DNA of 64,000 bases from Trileptium ribeirensis (GCA_030248225.1 JASANE010017363.1:56687-120686); one strand, 5' to 3'; shown: positions 1 to 10,865, numbered from the stretch's first letter. Translations and numbers: made by a program. Notes: generated by a model from the letters alone, not told the origin.

Positions 1-530
1 ACCATGGTCATACTTCTTTTGGCAACAACATTTACATGTCCATGAAAACGTAAATTAGATGAAATGAAAATACCAAGATCACGACAGGAAGTAACAACAG
101 GTAACTCGCAATTATTGACAAACAATTTATTAGAGTCAACATTACGTCCTGGACTTAAAAGAAAAGATTTCTCAACGGACACGTCGAGTTGCCAATAAAT
201 CATCCAATCAATAACAGCGTTAAGTTCTAATTGAAGTGTATGGCGTACTGGAACTTATTATATCTGTACTGGAATTATTGTATCACCATGCCGTCTTGGA
301 ACACAATAATAAAGCTTAGAATCATCAGCATACAGCTGAACAGTACAATAATTTAAAACAGAAGGATGGTCATTTACAAATAACATAAAAAGTGTGGGAC
401 CTAATTTAGAACCCTGAGGAACACCACTTGAAAGATCGATATAATCAGAAAAAACGCCATTTATTCTAACTCTCTGTATCCTGTGCATAATAATTTCTTT
501 CAATATGTTTAAAACTTTGCCATGAATTTT
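1..530 (-). pseudogene. CR1-like LINE reverse transcriptase fragment (cut by window edge)
   Basis: Read on the minus strand, this is the middle and thumb part of a non-LTR retrotransposon reverse transcriptase, which copies element RNA into DNA at the target site. It shows the primer-grip-like run SSGVPQGSKLGPTLF and the catalytic box YADDSKLYY with both aspartates present. After two adjacent in-frame TAA codons (255-260) the same frame resumes with LQLELNAVIDW, WQLDVSVEKSFLL and CRDLGIFISSNLRFHGHV, the usual CR1-group order after the catalytic box. The two stops lie in a short insert flanked by a repeated CCAGTA. The protein runs off the window start. The N-terminal part is missing, and it meets a plus-strand RT head to head near 520-560. 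Family level (CR1/Rex-like) is inferred from motif style only. Confidence 0.85.
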
Positions 531-534
531 CAAA

Positions 535-1843
535 AACCCATCTTGAAAAAGGGCAGTAGATACAGTAAACATAACTACCGACCAATAAGCCTGACGTCAG
601 CACCATGCAAGATTATGGAAATGATCATAAAGGATGCCATAGTGCGTTTTGCCGTCGACAACAAACTCTGGTCCTGCAAACAATTTGGCTTCGTTCCCGG
701 CCGCTCATGTGAACTTCAACTTCTTGCTTATCTTGACGTGATTACTCGTATTGTTGACAGCCAAGACAGTGCGGATGCCATTTATTTAGATCTCTCAAAG
801 GCATTTGACCGCATCCCGCATGAGAGACTATTGATAAAGCTGTATGGATATGGTTTCCGTAATCCGATGCTTGGGTGGATTCGAGCATTTTTATCTGCAC
901 GCTCACAGAGTGTTGTGGTGAACGGTGTACATGCTCCCCCGGCGTACCACAAGGCTCTGTATTAGTTCCCATCCTTTTCCTATTTTACATCAACGGTCTT
1001 GCTGACTCGATTAGTTGCTACACCTGGATGTTTGCCGACTATACAAAGCTTCTTCGACGAATCCACCGCCAATATCCTGACTTAGACACCAAAGATTTAC
1101 AAAGCGATGTTCAATCGTAGTCTAAATGGTCTGAAACTTGGCTATTGCACTTCAACATTGACAAATTTGGATGTATTCACTTCGGCCATAATAATCCATA
1201 TTGTGATTATTTCATTCAAGAACAACGCATCCAGTCTATACCAACTATTAATGACCTTGGTGTTACTATCACATATAATTAGAAGCCATCTGAACACTGT
1301 TTCCGAGTTGCCGCAGAAGCCAATCAACGTCTCTATCGCATGTGACGACCGTTGCGCTATTGGGATCGTAGGACCTTATGTGCGTTGGTTAGACCGAAAT
1401 TGGAGAATGCCAGTAGTGCTTGGAGTCCATACTACCATCAAGATATTGTCATCGTAGAAAAAGTACAGCGACGTGCTACAAAAATTATCCCATCCTTGAG
1501 AAATCTATCATATGAAGAACGATTACGAGCATTAGGTTTCCAAATATTGGAAACCCGTCGACTTCGTGCCGATCTAATTTTATGCCACAAGCTAATGTAT
1601 CGTCTCGTAGATTTTGATTACACGTCGCTCTTCCAATTAACATCACATCACCAACTACGACAGCACGATCTAAAACTGCGTCCATCTACAGACACATCAC
1701 ACTAGTCGTTCAGACACAACTTTTACTCCAACCGTGTTATTAATTTTTGGAATGCACTTCCAAACTCCGTCGTCACTGCTCCAACAAAAATGCAATTTAA
1801 GACGCGCCTCCACGACTCACAAGCCCTACCACAGCTGTGATTT
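535..1843 (+). pseudogene. CR1-like LINE reverse transcriptase, frameshifted and nearly full RT
   Basis: Plus-strand remnant of a CR1-group LINE ORF2. Frame 1 carries KKGSRYSKHNYRPISLTS, FVPGRSCELQLL and YLDLSKAFDRIPHERLL (fingers and palm, first catalytic Asp). A frameshift near 920-960 leads to SPGVPQGSVLVPILFLFYIN and the catalytic box, which reads FADYTKL: the second catalytic Asp is Tyr (1039-1041). A second shift gives WLLHFNIDKFGCIHFG and INDLGVTITYN. A third gives ALVRPKLENASSAWSP, VEKVQRRATKII and LETRRLRADLILCHK. The last part, NRVINFWNALPNSVV to a TGA near 1843, is the usual CR1 C-terminus. No endonuclease domain is present, so the copy is 5'-truncated. It is dead, with at least three frameshifts. 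Confidence 0.92.
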
Positions 1844-2019
1844 GTCTTCCGCGATGTGTAGTTTTTCAGCCAAGCAATAATGTCCGTTCTGTCGACTGTA
1901 CAAGCCGATGCAAACAATCGGCTCAAATTTCCAGATCTATGATCATAACCGAATTTTGAAACTTTGCACATGTGGATCTTGTCTTACTGGGTCGGGAGAC
2001 CGGTAAGAATAAGAATAAT
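1844..2019 (+). other. 3' UTR and (TAAGAA)-type tail of the preceding LINE
   Basis: Non-coding tract following the LINE stop codon. It ends in a short microsatellite-like run, taagaataagaataat, at 2004-2019. Simple repeat tails instead of poly(A) are usual for CR1/RTE-type LINEs. The run directly abuts the opposite-strand RT fragment, so this is the likely 3' insertion boundary. Confidence 0.55.
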
Positions 2020-2292
2020 CAAGTCGGCCCTAACGCGGCGAGTGGCAGGTTGAATCTGTAGCCGTTGGAGCCGGACATTATAACAAAGATGTGCGATAAC
2101 AGGTACAAGTTTAGTTTCCCGGTGTCGCACGCCTTCAAGTAGCTTTACATCGCGCTGATAGTTCGGACACCAAGATATCGAGGTATACTCTAGTCGTGGC
2201 CTGATGAGAACCTTTTGAACAGGCAGAAAAATAGCGAAATTAAGATTAGCAAAGTGGCGTCTCAGGATGTGAATGACTAAGTAACACCTGCT
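2013..2292 (-). pseudogene. CR1-like LINE RT C-terminal fragment
   Basis: Minus-strand fragment of the RT thumb/C-terminal region, in order: CYLVIHILRRHFANL, VLIRPRLEYTSISWCP, VKLLEGVRHRETKLVP, RLQRLQIQPATRRVRADLI. This matches the same block in the plus-strand LINE at about 1375-1590 (RPKLENASSAWSP, VEKVQRRATKII, RRLRADLI) but is clearly diverged. It is cut on one side by the 3' tail of the plus-strand LINE and on the other by the TIR element starting at 2296. It is therefore probably the oldest layer in this cluster. Confidence 0.8.
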
Positions 2293-2295
2293 TAC

Positions 2296-3481
2296 CAGGG
2301 AGTAACCGGAATTCCGGTTCCGGTTCCGGCAAAAAATCGTGTTCCGGTTGCGGTTCCGGCAAAGGGCAAAAACCATACCGGAACCGGAATTCCGGTTTAA
2401 AAATTTTGTTTGAAATTTTCCACGTTTTTTGCTTTATCCTGTAATCCAAACATATGCAATATATATTATACAATGATCAAGCTCCAATACAACCAAGCAA
2501 AAGAAAAGATCAACTAACCAATTTGCCGTGTGAAACGTAAGTAGGGCACAGAATTTGAGCAGGAATTTTTCATAACTTGCAGGAGTTTGTTAAATCAAAA
2601 CCAGGTCGATGCTTGTAGCAGCTATTTTACACATCCAGAAGTCTGTGGGATACGTTTGAATTAAACCGATCCAACTCGGTAATAGAGTATGGCTTACGCA
2701 GAAGTACTTAGGGTATGCTTGGCTAACATAAATTGTGTCAAGCGCTAACCAGTGCGCTTGTAAACTTGATAAATCAGTCTAAATTGCAGTAAACTAACGT
2801 TATCTGCAACGCAGCTAGAAACTGCTTTCTTGACAACGAACTGTATTTATTGAAATTGTGCGAGCAGCATCACAGTGTGTCTCATTTATAGCATTCTGAA
2901 TAGAAAGTTATCATGATTATGATCTAACTGACGGGCACTGTTTGTCCAACGCTAGCCTAAACAGTGTCGCTGACCACTGATCAGAAAGTTACCTTCTATC
3001 TATTATTTTCTCTTAGAATAATATAAATCAATAATTTTAAGTTTTCTACAGAAGAATATGCAACAAACGTATGTGTAGTAAAGGGAGGCGACTGGAGACA
3101 GAGCGAAAGTGGGTATTCTACGCTCCAAGCTTTGTAAGCACATTCGATTTGACGCAGTATACGCAATGGTGTATAGTGGAAGACATTTTTTACTCTGAAT
3201 GTCCAAAAACCGACATATTTGATCGATAAATAAACATTATTAGCTTCCTCAGTCTCTTTAAAGTTTTAGAAAGGCAATAATACCATCGCAATACATTAAG
3301 TTTAATGTAAAAGTTATTTTTAATGCATTTTAAACCCACTATACCTTCATTTCTTCCATCATCTGTTTTACTATATATATATAAATTTCGAAGACCAGGT
3401 TCCGGTTCCGGATCCGGTTTAAATGGACGGTTCCGGTTGCTGGTTCCGGTTCCGGTAAATTTCGGTTCCGGTTATTCCCTG
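2296..3481. mobile_element. TIR element with CCGGTTCCGG subterminal repeats (hAT-like, non-autonomous)
   Basis: The left end reads CAGGGAGTAACCGGAATTCC and the right end CGGTTATTCCCTG. These are inverted copies with one mismatch over the outer 14 bases. Both ends run inward into dense GGTTCCGG/CCGGAACC motifs (2307-2398 and 3399-3475). The interior is ordinary AT-rich DNA without a recognisable transposase. CAGGG termini suggest hAT, which should give an 8-bp target duplication. The flanks ctgcttac and ctaagtag do not match directly, but ctaagtaaca (2277-2286) resembles ctaagtagca (3482-3491). The superfamily is an inference. Confidence 0.6.
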
Positions 3482-4698
3482 CTAAGTAGCAAATTAAATT
3501 AAACAACACCATTCTTTACACTAATCGCATAATTCTTTATGCACGATGTTAATCCAAAACTATGAACAGTACGCCCGAGCGTAACTCTTCAACGCTTAAA
3601 CAATGTATATCATATGTGGTAATTGTGGACCTGGTGTCTGTCAGTATCGTTATTAACAATAGCGTTGAAATAAACTGGAGCACGTTTAGAGCTATCAATG
3701 ATCTATATAAATATGTGATAACATTGTTTATCTGTCTAACAGAAGGTCGTAAACAAAAAGTTCCAAAGTAATCGATAAATTGCTTGTTTCACATCTCTTA
3801 AAGAGATATTTTATTATTGAGCGAAGCGTTTTTATTTTCTGTCTGGGAGCAAAAAGTCGATGTCCGTTCGTCCGTTAGTCTTTCATGGATCTCAAGAACC
3901 ACTGAACCTATTTCAAAACTTTTTTTTGTTTGAAAGCTTATCATGTGAGGATGTGCACCTGATATTTTAGAAGTTGGGCAACTTGTCAATTTTACCATTA
4001 ATTAAGCTAATTAGCTAATTAACACCCTAATTAAGCTTATAACAGCTTAATTATTGGTCGTAGAGTCGTTTTAACGGCATATACCCTGGGGTTTTCAGGT
4101 ATGGCGAGTAGCAACTCTTAAGTTTTAACTCTTATGAACAAGTAGGAATATAATAAAACAACTGTATTTATTTATTCAGGTATAGCTGCCAATTGTTTTG
4201 TTTTCGTTTTTCGTATTTTGCAACTACTATTTACTGTACATTGCTATTTTCAATTGGTGAGGTTGAGTTTTCCATGGGGAAATAAGAAAATAGATGCATT
4301 GTACATACAGGAATAGTGTAGTACGAATGTTATAGGCAAAATTATTTTCAGACGCCGTGTCCTATGATTTTATTGCTGTGCTTCGATTGCCATTCATCAC
4401 CATGCTGTATAAGCCACGTGATTTCCTTTGTCTTGCTTTTCGTTCGAACGGAATAAAACTATTCTTTCATTTACTCATTGTTGTCTAGGTAATAATTTAT
4501 TCCCAAAACATTGAGTATGTCTCAAATTACTAATGCCGTCGCTCCGCTCAAAAATGTAGTTGCACTACGACTGGTGTTAAATATTGTCCTGTATTCGTCG
4601 TTACATCGTTTTTCTGCACATATGTGATTTGTGTGCGCTGTTTACTACTGACATAAAGCACGATACGTTACGTAAACTGTACAACTGCGCTACTAACA
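3482..4698. other. Non-coding stretch with an old dispersed repeat and a solo terminal repeat
   Basis: No gene seen. At 3618-3633 lies ggtaattgtggacctg, the reverse complement of caggtccacaattacc at 4699-4714. It looks like the outward-facing end of another copy of the same transposon. From about 3815 to 4140 a segment starting at gagcgaagcg contains gatctcaagaaccactgaac and an AT palindrome block (attaattaagctaattagctaattaa). It has the look of a dispersed repeat, but I cannot place it in a family. Confidence 0.4.
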
Positions 4699-4755
4699 CA
4701 GGTCCACAATTACCCCCATTTTCTGGTCATACCGAGGTGTGGTAATTGTGGGTCT
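4699..4755. repeat. Putative terminal repeat of the Tigger element, folded as a short palindrome
   Basis: Positions 4699-4714 (caggtccacaattacc) are followed after about 26 bases by ggtaattgtgggtct (4741-4755), its near-perfect reverse complement. The outer copy begins with CAG, as pogo/Tigger terminal repeats often do, and sits about 190 bp before the transposase start. The matching 3' end was not found downstream. Confidence 0.45.
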
Positions 4756-4903
4756 GAAGGTCCACCAAATCCCCACGAGTTCCGTAATTACAACATTTAA
4801 CAATTTGTATTTTAGCACAGAGTATACACAGACTCAGTAAATAGCATTTAATATTAGAGTATTGTGGATTCGAATACTGTTACTTAGCAGTAATAAAGGA
4901 ACA

Positions 4904-6129
4904 ATGCCTCCCAATTATACAGCTAAACCATCCAGGCTCCGCTGGATTATGGCTTCGATGAATCAGGCTATTGAGGAATATGCTGCTGGCGGAACGTCTT
5001 TTCAGAAGTGAGCAGCCAAATATCATATGGGCAAAAAGCACTATCAAACGTCACTGGTGGGCCGGTGGCCATAAGACAGTATTTACAACGGAGCAAGAGC
5101 AAGAAAACTATCGAAGAAGTTGCGTGGATTTGCCCCTTTGACGAACGACTTATTGGATTTTGCCGCAAACTATGTTACATTCAATGAAGGATATTGCGGT
5201 GATGCCCTGCAGATGTTCGGGCCCTATGTCGTCCGGGGTACGACTGGGTACGTGGTTTTTTGAAGAGAAACAAACTGTCAATGAAGAACGCTACCAAGCT
5301 CTCGGTACCTAGATACAATGCGACAAAAAACCCGTTCATTATTTACCACTTCTTCGAACTACTACAGTCAGTCGTTGACAAACTTGGAATTGCAAATCGT
5401 CCGGATTTGGTGTGGAATGTGCGGACGAGTCCGGTTTGCCTGATGATCCCACAAAATGACCAGTAATTTCGGCAAAGACAAAAAACCATACAAATTGTTG
5501 CGATAGCGGTCGTGAAAACAACAATCTTAGCTGTTGGAAATGCTGCAGGCAAAACACTTCCTGCGTTAATTATCCATCAAGGAAAAAATGTACTAACAAC
5601 GTGGCGGCCGAATCTACCTTCCAACTTCAGCGAAACCCTGGGTCTATGCTAACAACAGTGGATGGATGAATTGGGTTCTTTTTTCAAATGGATTCGAAAA
5701 AATTTGAGGAACAAAACGTACCTCAGATACCGATGGCAACGTTGAGCCGCGCTTGATAGACATATGTCACATACGACATATGTAACCATAAAATTCGCTC
5801 TCGAAAATAATATTTCGTTGCTAAAAGTGCCTCCACACACGAAGGATTTACTGCAGTCTTTCGATTTTTCTGTGTTCAAACCTCAGAAAAATCACTTTGG
5901 GAGGAGCCTTATTGAGCGAGTGAAGTGGAACCGCAGCACCTTACAAAGAGCTACCGTATTATCGGATGTGTGGCCTGTGGCGATAGATTAAAATATAGTG
6001 CAAAACGGATTCAGAAAAACTGGCATTTTCCCCATAAAACCATAAAACTACCCAGTTCATCGCTTTGATCAAAAATTGCTCGACGACTACGAGTCTTGGT
6101 TACAACAGCAACAACCGACTAACAATTGA
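4904..6129 (+). pseudogene. pogo/Tigger-type DDE transposase, degenerate
   Basis: Remnant of a Tc1/mariner-superfamily pogo/Tigger transposase, which cuts and pastes its own element. Pieces in order: an N-terminal helix-turn-helix (MNQAIEEYAAGGTSFQK, then a stop, AAKYHMGKKH) starting from ATG 4904; a second DNA-binding part (VFTTEQEQENYRRS); RGFLKRNKLSMKNATKLS; a catalytic DES motif (ADESGLPDDPTK) readable at about 5422-5457 in a shifted frame; then VNHGKNVL-like residues and, after more frameshifts, LLKVPPHTKDLLQSFDFSVF (compare family PPHtt..LQPLD). The C-terminus is NGFRKTGIFPI, ending at TGA 6127-6129. Numerous stops and shifts make it inactive. Length and domain order fit a single full-length copy. 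Confidence 0.88.
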
Positions 6130-6193
6130 CCATGCATGCCTGTCGTGGTTCAACCATAGTCTGCGGAACACTGTCCGTTGCTGTAGTACCACA

Positions 6194-6224
6194 CAGCAGT
6201 GAAATTACAACTTGAACGCCGCAT
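6194..6224. repeat. Solo right end of the GGCGTTCA TIR family
   Basis: The segment gaaattacaacttgaacgcc followed by gcatta resembles the right terminal repeat of the 63.1-kb element (ggacattataacgtgaacgccgcataa). No left end was found at a suitable distance upstream, so it is a broken third copy at best. Confidence 0.4.
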
Positions 6225-6225
6225 T

Positions 6226-6560
6226 AGGAGCTGTGGGTCGTTTGCTTAAGGAATCTCGCAAAGTGAGCGAACAACAACACTCGCGCTAATGTACTCCTAC
6301 GACAAACTACGTTGGCGCTTATAGTCGCAAAGGACGCCGTTAGAAACATGAGACTCAATGCGGGAAAGGTTAACATCTAGCTTAACCTTTTCTCACACGA
6401 ATTATTGGGGATTACGTACAATGTTGAAGAAATTTTTGCTACGGTGGTTGGTAGATTGAACCAGGATAGCTTCGGTGGAAGCCTTGTACGTTAACTACAA
6501 CGGTATTTAGGAGATGTTGCTCGGTTGGTTAAGGAACCTCGCAAAGTGAGCGAGTAACAA
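6226..6560 (+). repeat. Pair of 52-bp direct repeats (6226-6277 and 6509-6560) with a hairpin between
   Basis: The two 52-bp copies share the core ctcgcaaagtgagcga and most flanking bases (about four fifths identical by eye). Between them, 6361-6397 holds an inverted repeat ggaaaggtta / ttaaccttttc around a short loop. No coding potential. The copies could be two fragments of one dispersed repeat, or ends of a small element. Confidence 0.5.
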
Positions 6561-6980
6561 AGTACGTGCAAACGCACGCCATACGCAAACCACAGTTGGT
6601 GTATCGCATCGCAATGCACGCTGATACAAACGCGAGCAGGGGCGGCGGAACTATTTTATAAGTGGGGGTTTTATAGACAGGCACTGATACAATTTGTATT
6701 AATAGTCCGAAACGCAATAAAACTCGATAGATATTAACGTTTCTGTAATTATTGACTATACATAATTATTTACTGTAATTATCCTGTTATATATCTTGGT
6801 ATATCAGGTTATGAACCAATAGTACCACGGTAATTGGCAAGAAGATAATACCTTTGGCTAACCACAGTGAATACGTCAGATTGAAACATTATTCATCTAT
6901 AAGTTTGTCAAGTTTCCATAAGGCTTTACGCTACAGAATATGCATCCACACTATGCTGTTCTTCTTAGCATACTTCGCAG

Positions 6981-7026
6981 CAGTAACGTAGCCAAGAGGG
7001 GCCTTGAGGGCCTAGGGCCCCAATCC
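6981..7026 (+). repeat. Solo hAT-like terminus CAG-TAACGTAGCCAAG
   Basis: The segment cagtaacgtagccaagaggg followed by a G/C-rich stretch matches the widespread animal non-autonomous hAT end CAG..GCGTAGCCA. It lies inside the larger hAT element and is probably nested. A related end in the opposite direction occurs at 56396-56428. No partner end was found nearby. Confidence 0.45.
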
Positions 7027-7487
7027 CCAGCCTGAGGTTAAAAAGCTAGTCAAAAACCTTAATAAATTGCCGATTTAAGTTTGATCGTTGCAAAATTGTG
7101 GCAAAATTTGTGTTTATATCCTAGTTAGTACCCAACATTAATTCACAAATATGACGGTTTGATCCCTCTAGTTCCTTAGCGCAAAGAATTTCATATCCAA
7201 ATGATTACCTAAGTTATAAGCAACTCGTCACCAAGAAATCACTAAGGGATTGCGATCGATACTACTTGGAACAAGAAATACTACAGTTAGTGCAAAATTG
7301 TTACCGTTGGATATACCCTAGGTAATTCCAAACATTAGTTTACCAAAATTAATTACATACATCGATTTTAGCATACCTTTTCAGGTGTCTGTGGTTTTGC
7401 CGGGTTTAGAAGTAATAACATGATTATATCAGTACTGTGCCTACAAGGGAATTATCAATCGTTAACCCAACGGTATCAGCGAAGCAT

Positions 7488-7970
7488 CTAGTACAATCGA
7501 TATTCGCAATTATTCTTTACTGGGTCCCAAAAGTACACGCGACGAGTTGTATTTGCAGCCCCGGAGATAACTTCTTTGGCAATTACTGAACAGTCAAAAC
7601 TGTTCGTTAGGGTTGTGTTGTGATACAAAAGCAAGAGGCGGTTTAACCATTTTTCAGTGATTGTTGATAGTGTGTGTGATTTCACTGAACGTAACAAAGA
7701 AAAAGTCAGAAGACGAAGTCAGTGGAGTTGATAAGCTGATACGGATCAACATGCAAATTTGCGGGTATAGTAAAATGGCACCTGGAATTTCTTGATGATC
7801 GTGGCAATGCTGCGTACAGATGTTACCTTTATAATCGAAAACTCGGTCACTGCAGCATGAGCTTTACGTATATTTGCAAACAGTTTCAGTTCACACTCCA
7901 GTGCTAATTGATGAAGGTCTCTGGGATAGCTCGCACAAACTGACTGTAAAAGTTGGTTCGTTTGCTTCAA
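7488..7970 (-). pseudogene. hAT transposase C-terminal dimerisation region, degenerate
   Basis: On the minus strand, 7746-7970 reads as a weak hAT-like segment (YPRDLHQLALECELKLF). After a frameshift and a stop, the clear C-terminal signature follows: SLLRSVKSHTLSTITEKWLN, RLLLLYHNTT, DCSVIAKEVISG, TRRVYF. It corresponds to the family pattern SFS.L+.+KS.LRSTM..+RLN.L.LL.H..., IA.EF, RR..F, which mediates transposase dimerisation. The RW catalytic domain and BED finger upstream could not be read. It lies within the TIR-bounded element and is inactive. Confidence 0.75.
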
Positions 7971-8577
7971 TTATTCAACTATTATAAGTGGTTCCGTTTT
8001 AAAAGTGTGCGTTCCTGGTAACAGAATTTCTAAGACATACATTCCGGCAGGATGTTAAATCTCGATTTCGAAAAGCTAGTATGAAGGGCTACCAATCCCC
8101 CTCCCTAAAGTTGGTCGGCTCACCGCCCACCACTGAACCCGGACATGGCGACCAACCGTAATACAAAATCACCAGACGCGATCATATGTAACACCGGTAG
8201 TATTTGAAATCAGTTGAAGAATCCCTCCAATAATTAATGGGTAAAATCGTTCCACAGAGTACCACGGGAAAATTGTCATATCTGTACTACGACAAAATGG
8301 TTAGCTTCAGTAGTGCCCCTTGCGAGGGCCGTTGGGATAGACAGCCAGTTTTAATGCATCAGATTGGAAACTACGGAGAAGGGAATTTTTAAACTGTGTA
8401 CGCAGGGGGCATTCTTAAACTGATCCAATACTTCACAATTTGGGTCCTCTGCCTATGTAAGTATTATGCTAAGGTAAATGGGGCCAGCAACACAAAAATC
8501 ATTTCCAGATCGATCTATACATCATATACTTTCATTAGTGAGCCTCACATGAAGACGCTCAACAATTGTGTAAATGA

Positions 8578-8642
8578 CAACATTAAAAAATACATATATT
8601 TTTTAATATATACATAATCTTTTAATATATATATTTGAATAA
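8578..8642. repeat. AT-rich low-complexity tract
   Basis: Runs of tatatatttttta and ttttaatatatata with partial self-complementarity. Simple sequence only. Confidence 0.7.
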
Positions 8643-9003
8643 CATCGTTTAAAAATCACTTACATTAGTTTTTCTTTAACTCGACTGATGATAGTATACG
8701 AGAAAAAACGAAATAACAAAACAATTAACGCGAACTTGACTATGCAATGCAATACGAATAACAGTTAGACGCCAAAGTAAATGCTGTCAGTAAGTAGGCA
8801 AAAAGATTTTATGAGCAGGCTAAAATAAAAACAAAAACATTTTCAAAATAAAAGTCTAATATGTTTTACAAAGTTCGTGGATTCGAATTTACCGCGATGT
8901 AACCGAAAGCCTGCCGCAGCAGGCACAGGTGATGGCTTGCTGATGTTCGAAAGTGGGGAGAGGCTCAGCCCCATCACCCACTTCCGCCGCCCTTGAACGT
9001 GAA

Positions 9004-10400
9004 CTCTATGCGGCAAATTGTTAATCCTACGGTTGGTATATCATTGAGCGACTGCTGTATACATACACGTACCACACGCTGTCGTGCAAAACAAAAACTA
9101 AAACATTTCCAAAATGTTTCAAAATATTCAAGAGGTCTGATTCGCGACTGTACGGTCTAAACAGCACATTTATTACATAGCACGTCCGTAGTGCACTTTT
9201 GACACAACAAACGTACAAATTTGCGTAATAAATAATTATTTTCCGACCAAAATGTGTCAAATTTTGCATATTTATATAGGTAGAGATGGGTTTGCATGCT
9301 TTAATATCATTAATAACCTTACGTATTATATATAACAAATATATTTATATATATTAGCAACAATTTAGTGTTGTTTTAATTAATAATTCCATGAAACTGA
9401 AACAATACAAATTATTATGATGGTACGAAGCTAACAAGCTGTTCAAATTATACATTCGTTTTATTTAGCCCATTTTTTATACAATGTGTGACATGCCCGC
9501 GAAGTCGATGCTCGTCAGATGTTTATAAATGTATTTGAGAGTATTTATCGTTAATCTCGTATGTATTCCAAATCATGAAATATATCACTGGATATGTACA
9601 AAAACGAGTTCGTTCAAATATAACATTACTGTAATTGCGTAGACTACACAGTATTGGTGATCCGTAGAACGCGAATAGTTTATTTAAACAGAAATGGCTT
9701 ATAGGCATGCTGTAACGATAGTCTTATTTGGATCAAAGAACATTAAGATTAGATGAATAGTTTTGACGGTATTGAAGGCAGGATACCATGGTATAGAATA
9801 TCGAATGGCATCGGCTGATACAGTTTGCAAGCTTGATTGAATTTATCTTAAGCCAGAATACCATTGTGCATAATGTACAACTATGCTCAGTTTGTTCGCC
9901 AAAGCATGTAGAATACAATTACAATTTAGTTTACATTAATAAACGACTATTTCGATAATTCTGGGATCCTTCAATTGGGAAATGCGCTATTCTACTAAGA
10001 CTTCTAAGATGGCATTCGACGGCTGAAATAACTCGTGCGGTGACCTTACAAGATTCAGTAAACACAAGCTTAAACGAAACTTTTTCATAATTTACTAGAA
10101 AGAGCACAGCAATTGAACAAGGCATGATCTATAAATAATCGAATTTACTATGTTTTGATGGATAGTAAGTATACGAAGGTAAATGATGTTTTTGATATAT
10201 TAATATTACTTTTAAAACAAATTGTAACCTAAGTAACCGGGCTATCCAGCCATGGAACTTGCTAAGAAACACAACATATACTAAGTGAGAAATCTTTATG
10301 AACTATATATAAGCCTTATAAACTTTAGCATCTCAAAATGAAGATTGGTAGGTCTAAACTGATTTGCATACATTTAATTTGCATTAGACATTCGTTGACT
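9004..10400. other. AT-rich non-coding DNA
   Basis: Nothing recognisable on either strand. The short open frames (60-100 codons) have biased low-complexity composition and no motif. Confidence 0.5.
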
Positions 10401-10404
10401 ATTT

Positions 10405-10695
10405 TCGACTTTTTTGGATTCAAAATTTATTAAAATTTTTGCCAATTTTCCTCCGATTTCTGCTACTTTCTCTCGACTTTGGCGAATTTTCGCATTAGTT
10501 TGCCAATTTTCTTCCGATTTGTTCCCGCTTCCACCAAATTTTTGCCTATTTCCCTTCGAGTTTTGCCGACATTCTACGCGCCCCTTCTGCGCGCAAGGAG
10601 CGGATGCGGAGCGTCAGGGTGGGCGTGATACCTCTATGGGGTGGGATCGGCTAAGCCCCAACGAAGAGGAGGGGGTACGATCCTTAGGGGGATAA
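10405..10695 (+). repeat. GC-box / T-rich dispersed repeat, copy 1
   Basis: A T-rich, C-punctuated segment built from variants of tttttgccaattttcctccg (about 10405-10565) runs into a GC-rich box containing gggtgggcgtgatacc, gggatcggctaagcc and ggagggggtacgatcc. Similar bipartite segments occur at 12535, 17700, 19300 and 53745, and more loosely at 31880 and 36860. All are non-coding. An open frame through this copy is explained by the TTT/CCN-rich repeat. Confidence 0.55.
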
Positions 10696-10865
10696 TTACT
10701 CTATCCCCCAAGAGCATGTATGATCTAGTAGTTCCCGCATTACATATTATACGGATTTTTAGAGAATATTTTTCATTAAAGACATTGGCGAATATAATTA
10801 TCCTGTTGTTCTATGTGTATAATAGTAAAGCAGTTCATTCTGTACCTTGAATACAACATGTAAAT

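Larger units (their letters stand above)
6637..8995 (-). mobile_element. hAT DNA transposon, decayed, with TIRs and 8-bp target duplication
   Basis: The left end CAGGGGCGGCGGAACT and the right end ACTTCCGCCGCCCTTG are inverted repeats. Flanking bases aacgcgag (6629-6636) and aacgtgaa (8996-9003) agree at six of eight positions, as an old 8-bp hAT target duplication would. The enclosed minus strand encodes a hAT transposase C-terminus (see the 7488-7970 entry), so the element reads right to left. It is about 2.36 kb, roughly full hAT length, but the coding part is mostly unrecognisable. A second hAT-like terminus at 6981 may be a nested insertion. Confidence 0.75.

Noticed and set aside
4380..4490. 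LTR-like tract with cgaacggaataaaactattc resembling a Gypsy/BEL LTR end
   Set aside because: No second LTR, primer-binding site or gag/pol sequence seen.
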